From assembly GCF_008642295.1 (NCBI RefSeq), contig NZ_CP029190.1, forward strand, positions 1,736,001 through 1,800,000: a DNA stretch of 64,000 nt, in the 5' to 3' direction. Below the pieces are notes generated by a model. It did not search any database. It saw only the letters and a program-made list of their open reading frames with translations, and was not told where the DNA came from. Numbering within the stretch: position 1 is the first letter of the stretch; each line of letters opens with the position of its first letter. Origin of the DNA: Streptomyces venezuelae (lineage in GTDB: Bacteria > Actinomycetota > Actinomycetes > Streptomycetales > Streptomycetaceae). The position numbers were made by a program, and so were the translations under genes. Shown in pieces: positions 36,001 to 43,993 of this stretch.

Positions 36001-37664
36001 TAGCCGCCGCTGTGGCGGATGGCGGTCGGGGCCCCTTCGGCGTCGTACTCGAAGTCGATGCTGTTGCCGTTGCGATCGGTGATCCGGCTGATCCGGCTGA
36101 TCCGGCCGTTCCGGCAGTCCGGCTCGAAGTGCCGGACGCGGCCGGCGTCCGGGTCGGTGAGGAGGTAGCCGCCTTCGGGGGTGCGGGACAGCTCCCAGCG
36201 GGGGCCCTTCGCAGAGCACACGGGAAGGCCGGGCGCCGGGTGCGGGTAGGGCAGGATCAGCCCGTCCTCGGTGACCAGCACCACGCCCTCGGCGTCCGTC
36301 TCCAGGTGCTGGTCGACGGTGCTGGTCCAGGTGGGTCCGAACCAGCGGCCCGCGGTGTAGCCCGACTCCGCCCTCCGGGTGAAGGCGAGCGGCAGTGTGC
36401 CGGGGAGCACCAGGTCCGTCAGCGGCAGGAACATCCGGCCGGTGGCCAGGTCGACGGGGTCGGTGCCGTCACACTTGCGTTCGCCGTCGCACTGGTCGTG
36501 CTTGCCGCCCTTGGGGCCGTCCGTGCCCTGGTCGGCGGTACGGGCCGGGCCCTTGCCGTTGTCGGCGAACTTGCCGACGGTCGCCGCCTTCTTGGCCATG
36601 CCCAGGCCCTTGGTGCCCAGGATCTCCGGTATGAGCTTCCCGAGGCCCTCCGCCGGGTCCTTCTGGAAGGCGTCGACCATGTTCTTGGCGGTGCCGAGCG
36701 GGTCGTTGGCCGCGACCGCCAGGCCGGTGACGGTGCTGTTCAGGTTGGTGAGGTACTCGGCCGGGTGGGTCAGGTTGTACGGGTCGAGCGGGTTGACGGT
36801 GCGTACGAAGTTGACGATGCCGGCCGTGCCCTTGATGACGCCGCCGACCAGGTGGTTGGCGTCGATCGCCATGGCCTGGAAGCCGTCGCCGGCCTGCTGT
36901 GCGTACGAGGGCTTGGGCGGTGCGGCGTCGCGGGCCGCGGTCAGGGCCGTCTTGGCGGTCTCCGCGGCCTCGTTGCGCTGCTCGCGGGCGCTGATCACCT
37001 TGTCGTAGGCGGCCTTGATGCCCGCCTCGCCCGGGTCCTTGAAGCCCGAGGGGCGCGGCGGCAGGTCGTCCTTCTCCGCCTTGACCGCGTTGTTGTACTC
37101 GTCGACCTTCGCGTTGTACGCCGTACGCGCGTCCTCCGACGCCTTCTTCGCCTTCTTGTACTCCTCGACGGCGTCCCGGGCCTGGTTCTGCGCCCACTCC
37201 ACCGTCTCGGCGAACCGGGTCAGCGCCCCTTCCGCCTTCTCGAACGCGTCGGCGGCCTTGAACCACTTCGGCGGCTGCTTGGCCACGTGCTCCGCGTAGC
37301 TGTCGGCGGTCACGCCCTTGATGGCATCGGAGTCGAGGCCCTTGATGCCCGTCCCGACCTTGTCGAAGTTGGTCCGGAAGTCCGCGAGGTGCTTGGCGTT
37401 CGACCGGATCTTCGACACGCTGCCGTAGATGATCTTCTTGGGGTCCTCGGTCTGGTCGAGCTCCAGCTCGGCGACCTCCGCCCCCATGGTGTTCGCCAGG
37501 GACCGGCTCTTCTCGCGGATCCAGTCCGCGCCGTCGTCCCAGCCGACGTCCTCGGCGAGATCGGCGGTCTTGTCGCCGACCCACTCGACGCCGTCCCCGA
37601 TGCCCTCGACCAGGTCCTCGCCGGCGTCCTCGATGAAGTCGGGGGTGAAGTCCCGCCAGCCCAT
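33042..37664 (-). CDS. RHS-repeat polymorphic toxin, T7SS-type N-terminus, HNH/EndoVII-like nuclease tip
   Basis: 1540 residues. Residues 1-350 are helical and polar, like actinobacterial putative T7SS (WXG-type) secretion domains, with [29 protein letters not shown] coiled-coil character. [20 protein letters not shown] near 395 is the DUF6531 boundary. About 30 YD/RHS repeats ([17 protein letters not shown] and so on) form the shell, ending in the core motif [34 protein letters not shown] near residue 1385. The last ~100 residues are the toxin: [24 protein letters not shown], then PPHLHVRP and EEHYYYDRE, an E/H/H/H pattern of the HNH/EndoVII nuclease class. Two Imm50-like genes follow. Confidence 0.92.
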   Translation of the reverse strand: [1540 protein letters not shown]

Positions 37665-38236
37665 CAGCCCTTGCCCCCGTCGTTCGCGGCCGTCTGCTGC
37701 AACAGGTCGTTCAGGGAGCCGATCTGCCCGTTGCTCTTGAGCGTCTCACCGGTCTGGGACCAGTTCTCGGAGACGTCCTTCTGCATCTGCTCGAAGGACT
37801 CGCCGCTCCAGTCCGGCTTGTAAACCTCCCATGGGGGACGGGTGATGTCGTCCCAGGACTTCTTCTCGATGTCGTCCTCGTTCGCGTGCGGGTTGCCGTA
37901 GAGGGAGTTCACCCCGACCTTGAACGCGCCCTGGATGTACTGGTCCTCCTCCCAGACCGTGCCCGCCGCGATGCCCAGGTTGGAGGCGAGCGTGCTGGCG
38001 TCCTGGATCAGCGCCCGGACGCCCCACTCCCAGCGTTCGCAGAAGTCCTCGAACAGGTCCGCCACCCCCGGGTGCCCGGCCTCCATCCCGGTCATCGACA
38101 GGGATTCGAAGCCGGCGCCCATCGAGGCGCCGCCGGCCGTGCCGATCTCGCGCAGCTCGGCGATGGCGCCGCGCAGCCCCACGGTGATGTTCTTGACCGC
38201 GGATGCGTCCATCCCCAGGTCTTCGTTGCCGCTCAC
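37664..38236 (-). CDS. WXG100-like partner of the RHS toxin
   Basis: 190 residues from GTG 38236, which overlaps the stop of the upstream gene (GTGA). A helical protein with a WEWGVRALIQDASTLASNLG segment near residue 75, like ESX/WXG-type proteins that pair with LXG or RHS toxins. The C-terminus is long and acidic (WEVYKPDWSGESFEQMQKDVSENWSQTGE). Its stop overlaps the toxin ATG by one base. Likely a secretion partner or chaperone for the toxin; no secretion apparatus genes are in this window. Confidence 0.72.
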   Translation of the reverse strand: MSGNEDLGMDASAVKNITVGLRGAIAELREIGTAGGASMGAGFESLSMTGMEAGHPGVADLFEDFCERWEWGVRALIQDASTLASNLGIAAGTVWEEDQYIQGAFKVGVNSLYGNPHANEDDIEKKSWDDITRPPWEVYKPDWSGESFEQMQKDVSENWSQTGETLKSNGQIGSLNDLLQQTAANDGGKG

Positions 38237-38625
38237 CGGCCGTCCCCCTCGGTGTCGACGGCGACGGCATCCGGCACGATCCCGCTCACCGGCGGGAACA
38301 GCATCGACCCATCCTCGTCCGCAACATCGACGGCGATCCCGGTCGGCCCGTCCAGCTCCGGTACGACACCGTCCACCAGCCGCGCCCCGAGGATCGCCAG
38401 GAACTCCAGCTCCTCGGTGGCCGGCATGCCCCGCTTGACCGCGAAGCGGGCCAGTGCCGCCTCGTCGGTGAACGCGTAGATCCACCGCACACCGCCCTGG
38501 AACCCGGACATCAGCCCGCCGTCGACCACCGGAACCACCAGCACGGCCCGCCGGAACTCACCCACCAGCCGCCCCGGGTCTCCTGCCCCGGCCCGCACCC
38601 GGGCTATCTCTTCGCTCAACTCCAC
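38233..38625 (-). CDS. SseB-like protein heading the toxin operon
   Basis: 130 residues from GTG 38625, with a G-rich ribosome site ahead. The fold pattern AVLVVPVVDGGLMSGFQGGVRWIYAFTDEAALARFAVKRG resembles the SseB N-terminal domain often found next to WXG/RHS systems in Streptomyces. The frame is open to 38850, but the extra region is a Pro/Thr run from the G-rich tract and is not real. It is the first of five overlapping genes ending with the immunity pair. Confidence 0.72.
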   Translation of the reverse strand: MELSEEIARVRAGAGDPGRLVGEFRRAVLVVPVVDGGLMSGFQGGVRWIYAFTDEAALARFAVKRGMPATEELEFLAILGARLVDGVVPELDGPTGIAVDVADEDGSMLFPPVSGIVPDAVAVDTEGDGR

Positions 38626-38686
38626 GGCAACGCCCCCGTTCGCTTGACCGTCCAACCTACGCGACGGGGCTGACAAACCCGCGAAC

Positions 38687-38760
38687 GGGGGCCGGGGCGG
38701 GGGTGGGGGTGGGGTGGGGGTGGGGGTGGGGGTGGGGGCGAGGGTGGGGCTGGGGGCGGG
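38687..38760 (+). repeat. G-rich tract with G-quadruplex potential
   Basis: On the plus strand, runs of four to five G are separated by single T or C (GGGGGTGGGGGTGGGG-type) for about 70 bases. It lies between the metallophosphoesterase stop and the toxin operon start. Both flanking genes are on the minus strand, so the G-rich strand is the template strand, where a quadruplex could stop RNA polymerase. Confidence 0.85.
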
Positions 38761-38765
38761 CCGGT

Positions 38766-40679
38766 CTACGGGCGGGGTGTCCGGGCGATGACCACGGGCT
38801 CTTCGATCAGCCGTACGGCCGGGGGCCTTGCGGGCACCGGCCGGACCCATGCGGTCCGGGCGTTCGCGACCTCGGCGAGATGCCAGTCGCGGCAGGTGGC
38901 GTCAAGAGCCAGCGGGAAGAGGGTGAGCGTGCCGTCCGGTGCGATGTGCATCCGGAGGAACCCCTTGTGGTCGTCGATCGACTGACCGGACATCTGCCAC
39001 TCGGCGACCACGCCCCGGTCCGTCCACAGCACCCACAGGGCGAACAGCTGGGAGCCCAGGAGCGCTCCCAGCACGGCTGCGACGGCCAGCAGCATCAGCA
39101 GGACCCAGACCCCGTTCCAGGAGGGCGGGACCGGCCGGGCCGAGACGACGGTGACCGCCAGTGCGGCGACGGCGACCGCCAGCTGGAACAGTACGGCCGT
39201 GCCCCTGCCGGACGGCGGTCTGAGCCGGCGGCCCGGCAGCAGCCCCCTCCCCCACCCGGCCACGAAGGGCAGGACGAACAGGGCCGCACTCGCACACAGC
39301 AGCCCGGTCAGGTCCTCGGGGTCGGCCGTGCGCACGGCGTCGACCGGATTGCGGCTGCCCGTCGCCAGCGCGAACCCGCAGCCCACCACCAGGACGAGCA
39401 CCATGTGCAGCACCGCGGCCAGTACGGCGAACCCCGGATTGCGGCGCGGCAGCCAGCACCGCGACCAGGGCTTGGCGATCCCGCGTACCAGCGAACGGGA
39501 CTCCTTCTCATCGGGGTACGTCTGCTGTGCGAGGGCGAACGGCACCGGCGGACCGTCCTTCTCCCGCATCCGCGAGCCGGCCGGCGGCAGCGGCAGCACC
39601 TTCGGCAGCCGGTGCGTGGCTGCCAGGAACGCGCCGCCCAGGCCGCAGGTCACCATCTGGCGCCGCCGGGGATCCGGCGGCAGCGCGCCGTCGGATCCGG
39701 GCGGGTCCTCGGGCAGCCGTTCCGCGTAGCGGGCGTAGTGGTGCGCGTCGCCGGTCAGCCACAGCCGGATCGAGGCGCCCGTGTCCTCGCGCCTCCCGGT
39801 GGCCCGGTCGAACCGGGTCCGGATGACGTTCCGGTCGAACCAGTGCAGGGAGTTGAAGGCGTTGGACTCCTCCTCGCTCTTCACCCAGGTGGGTTCGGCG
39901 GAACAGACGATCACGCTGTCACCCGGCAGCAGTCGCGGGGTGAGGCAGGACTCGAAGTAGCGCCGCTGCGGATCGTCGAAGTAGGAGTCGAGCTGGCTGT
40001 CCAGCCCGACGAGCCACCAGCGCTGCGGCAGCTTCACCGCGAAGTAGCTCCGGGTCTGCCCGGTCTGCCAGCCCCCGATGCGCCGCCCCTGGGCGAATAT
40101 CCGCAGGAACGCGGTGAGGCCGTCGTACCAGTCGTGGTTGCCCGGCAGCACGACCATGAGGGGCGGGTCCGGCGCCGACGGGAGCGCGGCGCGGTAGGGG
40201 CCCTTCATCCGGTCCTCGTACGCCGTGGTCGACGCCACCGGGTACACCTGGTCGCCGCCGAGGACCAGGAGGGAGGCACGGGGCAGCGAGAGGGAGCCAC
40301 GGCCCGGTCCCTCGTCCGATCCGTCGTCCGGCCCCTCGGCCGGCCCCTCGTCCGGCCGGGTCGCCGTCTGCCGGGTCACGGTCTGCCGGTCCGCTGCCAG
40401 GGCGGATGCCACCGAGCCGGTCGCCTCGAAGCCGTCGCCGAGGTCGGCCGCGAAGTCGATCCAGATCTCCTCGGCGCCCGGGTCGGACAGCGGTGCCCGC
40501 AGCAGGCCGGCCTCGAGCGCGCCCTGGATCTCGCGCTTGTCCGCGTAGTCGGCGAACACGGCGGCCAGCCCGACCTTGACCGCCGTACGGGCCAGCTCCT
40601 TCGGCGCCAGCCAGCGCACCGGGTCCTGCGGGGTGAACCGGAGCGCCGCCGCGTGCTTGCGCAGCTCATGGAGGTCCAC
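38766..40679 (-). CDS. Membrane-anchored metallophosphoesterase
   Basis: 637 residues from GTG 40679, with GCAGGAG six bases upstream. Calcineurin-type motifs: SLLVLGGDQVYP near residue 140, PGNHDWYDGL near residue 178, and TGDAHHYARY near residue 312. From about 425 to 560 there are four hydrophobic segments (VLAAVLHMVLVLVVGCGFAL; LLCASAALFVLPFVAGWG; VLFQLAVAVAALAVTVV; VWVLLMLLAVAAVLGALLG), so the catalytic domain is membrane tethered. Last gene of a three-gene operon, 18 bases after the patatin stop. Substrate unknown. Confidence 0.88.
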   Translation of the reverse strand: MDLHELRKHAAALRFTPQDPVRWLAPKELARTAVKVGLAAVFADYADKREIQGALEAGLLRAPLSDPGAEEIWIDFAADLGDGFEATGSVASALAADRQTVTRQTATRPDEGPAEGPDDGSDEGPGRGSLSLPRASLLVLGGDQVYPVASTTAYEDRMKGPYRAALPSAPDPPLMVVLPGNHDWYDGLTAFLRIFAQGRRIGGWQTGQTRSYFAVKLPQRWWLVGLDSQLDSYFDDPQRRYFESCLTPRLLPGDSVIVCSAEPTWVKSEEESNAFNSLHWFDRNVIRTRFDRATGRREDTGASIRLWLTGDAHHYARYAERLPEDPPGSDGALPPDPRRRQMVTCGLGGAFLAATHRLPKVLPLPPAGSRMREKDGPPVPFALAQQTYPDEKESRSLVRGIAKPWSRCWLPRRNPGFAVLAAVLHMVLVLVVGCGFALATGSRNPVDAVRTADPEDLTGLLCASAALFVLPFVAGWGRGLLPGRRLRPPSGRGTAVLFQLAVAVAALAVTVVSARPVPPSWNGVWVLLMLLAVAAVLGALLGSQLFALWVLWTDRGVVAEWQMSGQSIDDHKGFLRMHIAPDGTLTLFPLALDATCRDWHLAEVANARTAWVRPVPARPPAVRLIEEPVVIARTPRP

Positions 40680-40696
40680 GATGGCTCCTGCCTGCC

Positions 40697-42214
40697 TCAG
40701 AGCGGGGACCAGGGCAGGACGTTCTGCCCGTACACGTCCCACAGCCTGCCGAAGAAGAACTGTCCGAAGCGCCGCAGGGCGGTCACCCTGCCGGGGAGCG
40801 TCGCCGCTTCGACCCGGAAGGTGGTGAGCTGCTTCAGGAAGTCCGCCGGGCTGATGTGGACCGCTCCCGAGGCCACCACCTCCGCTCCGGACTCTTCGTG
40901 GGCGTCGACATGGCCGCGCAGGATGCGGGTGTAGAGGACGGTGGTGTCCTGCCAGACGCCCTGCCGGGAGTCCTCGCTGACGTCCTTGTACCCGCTGAGG
41001 GTGAGCGGATGACCGGCCCGGTCGGTGAAGAACAGCCGGTACTGCATCCGCAGGTGCTGCGGATCGGGCTCTTCCACGAACAGCCGGAAGGTGCCCCGTT
41101 GCACCGGCAGGTGCCCGCCCAGCTCCTGGCAGACGATCTCGCCGTGCAGTGCGGCTTCGTGCTCCGGACCGACGATGAAACGGTCCACGCCCCGGATGTC
41201 GACGGTCAGCTGCACGGCCAGGTCGGCGGCTGTTCCGCCCTCCGACGAGGCCCCCGCCAGGGCACTGGTCTCGCCGAAGGCCACGCGGCCGGCCATGCGT
41301 TCGGTGAACCGGAGGCGGGTCGGGTCCTCGGGGAGGTCCGCCGGCGCGCCGGGCTTCCAGGGGATCCCCTGGTCGGTGCACCAGAGGCGGGCCTGCCGGA
41401 CTCCGAGTTCCACGGCCTGGGTGAAGCGGTCCCTGCCGAAGTTGATCAGGTAGTTCAGCGGGACCTCGGCGCTGAGGAGCCGTACGTCGATCGGGCGCCC
41501 GAACTCCCCGACTTCCGGGCCCCCGCTGCGGATGGCCGCATTGCTGGCCTCGATCCGGCGCAGCCAGTGCTGCAACTGGCCGTTGGCCGTGGTTTCGATG
41601 ATGTGGAAGTAGTTGGCCACGAAGCCGTTCCGCCAGCGGTGCCGCCGGCTGACCGTCCAGATGATCCACAGCTCGTCACAGCCCCGCCGGATCGCCTCCT
41701 CGACGTTTCCGTCGGTCAGGTAGACCGGGTCGATATAGGTCTGTCCGTCGAGGACGGCCGGCGGGAACCACATGGGCAGCGACACCCCGGCACAGAGACG
41801 GTCCTCGTCCATCCGGTCGGCGGTCACCACCTCCAGTTCATTGGCGCTGAAGTTGTAGAGGTTGAAGGTGGCTTCCCGGTCGGTGGCCCGGATCCGTTCC
41901 CAGTCCAGCCCCCAGCCCGGGAAGACATGCCGCCGGTAGGCGTCCAGCGTGAAGAGGGAAGCGGCGTACGGCCCCTTCGGCAGCTCGCGCCAGTTCGGGG
42001 AGACCCCTTTCAGGGGGGCGAGGGTGCGCCAGTTGTCCGCGATCTCGTGCCCGGACATCCCCTGGCAGTACATGGCGAGGTTGAACACACCCCCACTGGC
42101 ACCGTCGACGTGGTCGAACTCCAGCTCCGCCTCGTCCAGCAGGACCTGGAGGACACCCGCCTGGAAGGCCACCTTCAGCCCGCCGCCGGCGAGGATGAGA
42201 GATCTGCGCGTCAT
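40697..42214 (-). CDS. Patatin-like phospholipase
   Basis: 505 residues. The N-terminal patatin domain has oxyanion loop LAGGGLKVAFQAGV, the nucleophile elbow GASGG (Ser-40) and a DG dyad in YLTDGNVEEA near residue 168. It should hydrolyse acyl lipid esters. The C-terminal half (about 250-505) is unrelated to known lipase tails; it includes DRFIVGPEHEAALHGEIVCQELGG and may bind lipid or partner protein. No signal peptide or membrane helix. Start overlaps the GMC oxidoreductase stop (ATGA), so translation is coupled. Confidence 0.9.
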   Translation of the reverse strand: MTRRSLILAGGGLKVAFQAGVLQVLLDEAELEFDHVDGASGGVFNLAMYCQGMSGHEIADNWRTLAPLKGVSPNWRELPKGPYAASLFTLDAYRRHVFPGWGLDWERIRATDREATFNLYNFSANELEVVTADRMDEDRLCAGVSLPMWFPPAVLDGQTYIDPVYLTDGNVEEAIRRGCDELWIIWTVSRRHRWRNGFVANYFHIIETTANGQLQHWLRRIEASNAAIRSGGPEVGEFGRPIDVRLLSAEVPLNYLINFGRDRFTQAVELGVRQARLWCTDQGIPWKPGAPADLPEDPTRLRFTERMAGRVAFGETSALAGASSEGGTAADLAVQLTVDIRGVDRFIVGPEHEAALHGEIVCQELGGHLPVQRGTFRLFVEEPDPQHLRMQYRLFFTDRAGHPLTLSGYKDVSEDSRQGVWQDTTVLYTRILRGHVDAHEESGAEVVASGAVHISPADFLKQLTTFRVEAATLPGRVTALRRFGQFFFGRLWDVYGQNVLPWSPL

Positions 42215-43911
42215 GAGGGCCTCGTACGGTTCGTCCGGTGGCTCTTCCGGTCATCCTCGACCATGCATTCGGCCGACCGGTCGGCCAGCGCCGCGATGGT
42301 GAGCGAGGGGTTCGGGCCCACCGGGCCGGGCATCACCGAGCCGTCGGCGATCGACAGCCCCGGATACCCGAACACCCGCCCGAAGGAATCCACCACGCCT
42401 TCTCGGGGGTTGTGCCCCATCGGTGCGCCGCCCACGGGATGCACGGTGATGAGCCGGTTGAGCCACCACAGCGGGTTCGAGGCGTAGCGCCCGCCCAGGC
42501 TGTGGGAGATCCGCTGCATGGTCTCGTTCATCTGGTCGAAGTACCGGTCGGAGGCGGCCAGGTCCCAGTCGAGGTCCAGATGTCCGTCCCGGAGGAACAT
42601 CCGGCCGTTGGGGACATCCCTTCCCATGCCGAGCAGCGGCATGGACGTGGCGGTGAACAGCCCCTTGCCCATGGCGTCACCGAGCTGTCGTCCCACCTGG
42701 CTCCGGGCGGTGTGGGTCAGCTGCGACCACCCGCGGCGCAGCAGGAACCGCGAGACGCGGTGGGACAGGGTGAGGACATTGTGCTCGACCAGCCAGTTGA
42801 GGAATTCCGGGTAGCCGGCGTCCTCGATGTAGAAGCCCCGGCCGGTCTCGCCGTCATGCGTGCGCGGCATGACCATGGCGCTGGTGATGACCGGCCCGAA
42901 GCTCGGCTGCAGCATGCGCGGCACCGTCCGGCCGTCGCGTTTCTCGCGCGCCTTGAACACCAGCCCGAGAAAGTCGCCGTTCCCGGAGAAATGCGTACCC
43001 AGGGCCGGGCTGAGCGCGGGAAATGCGCTGCGGTTCCTCAGCAGCAGATAGGTGGTGCCGAGCGCACCGGCGGAGAGGACCAGCCGTTTCGCCCTGACCG
43101 TGTGCCGGGCGGGAGGGTGGAACGGGTCTCCGTCCGAGGCGGCCCCGTGCTCGATGTACGTGATCTGGAACCCCTGCGGGACGGGTTCGAACGAGCGGAC
43201 CTCGCAGCAGGTCCGGATCTCCGCTCCGAGCCGGTCCGCGGCGCTGAGGTAGGTGAAGTCCAGGCTGTTCTTGCTGCCGAAATTGCAGCCCACATCGCAT
43301 TCGCCGACCAGGCGGCAGGTCTGGCGCGGGCTGTGGTGCAGATTGTTCTCGCCGCCCTCGATGGGAACGCCCGGCACCGGGGGGTCTCCGAAGGTGACGG
43401 CCAGCAGCGGAAGCTCCCAGGAGAGGCCCAGTCGCCGGGCCGCCTGCTGCATGGCGATGGTTTTGGGCGTGTCCTGGTAGGGCTTCACACCGAACGGATA
43501 CGGCTGCGCATCCATCATCTTCTCGACGTCGCCGTAATGCCGGTCGAGCTCCTCGCGCGTGACCGGCCAGTTCTCGTAACCGCCGTCGAACGGCTCGTGT
43601 ACGAACCACTTTTCCGGCTTGCGGATCAGCACGTTCGCATAGATCAGCGAGCCGCCGCCCAGGCCGCTGGACACCAGGGCGTCGAGCTTGGAGAAGCTCC
43701 ACATGTCGTACATCCCGTACAGGCGGGAAGCCGGAGCCCAGAAGTTCTTGGCGGCCTCGTGGGGACTGCGCGGAAAGGATCCGGGCGGAAACGCCTTTCC
43801 TCTTTCCAGCAGACATACCCCCAGGCCGGCCTCGGCCAGACGAAAAGCCGTCACGGACCCGCCGAAACCCGACCCGACGACGACGGCGTCGAAGGATTCC
43901 ACGCTTCCCAT
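42211..43911 (-). CDS. GMC-type FAD oxidoreductase (cholesterol-oxidase-like)
   Basis: 566 residues. Rossmann FAD site VVVGSGFGGSVTAFRLAEAGLGVCLLERG (residues 10-38), SSGLGGGSLIYANV near residue 85, and C-terminal HPVGGAPMG plus DGSVMPGPVGPNPSLTIAALADRSA. It contains five Cys-type residues in TCRLVGECDVGCNFGSKNSLD near residue 203. Layout matches cholesterol oxidase-type GMC enzymes, but without a signal peptide. First gene of an operon with patatin and metallophosphoesterase. Likely oxidises a hydroxylated lipid or sterol-like alcohol; the actual substrate is unknown. Confidence 0.9.
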   Translation of the reverse strand: MGSVESFDAVVVGSGFGGSVTAFRLAEAGLGVCLLERGKAFPPGSFPRSPHEAAKNFWAPASRLYGMYDMWSFSKLDALVSSGLGGGSLIYANVLIRKPEKWFVHEPFDGGYENWPVTREELDRHYGDVEKMMDAQPYPFGVKPYQDTPKTIAMQQAARRLGLSWELPLLAVTFGDPPVPGVPIEGGENNLHHSPRQTCRLVGECDVGCNFGSKNSLDFTYLSAADRLGAEIRTCCEVRSFEPVPQGFQITYIEHGAASDGDPFHPPARHTVRAKRLVLSAGALGTTYLLLRNRSAFPALSPALGTHFSGNGDFLGLVFKAREKRDGRTVPRMLQPSFGPVITSAMVMPRTHDGETGRGFYIEDAGYPEFLNWLVEHNVLTLSHRVSRFLLRRGWSQLTHTARSQVGRQLGDAMGKGLFTATSMPLLGMGRDVPNGRMFLRDGHLDLDWDLAASDRYFDQMNETMQRISHSLGGRYASNPLWWLNRLITVHPVGGAPMGHNPREGVVDSFGRVFGYPGLSIADGSVMPGPVGPNPSLTIAALADRSAECMVEDDRKSHRTNRTRPS

Positions 43912-43993
43912 GGTTCACCCGCGCCCCACGCGGCGCACCTCGGGTCGTGGGGCCAGGTCAGGCGGCAGGTCAGGGGGCGGGTCAGAGGGCAGG

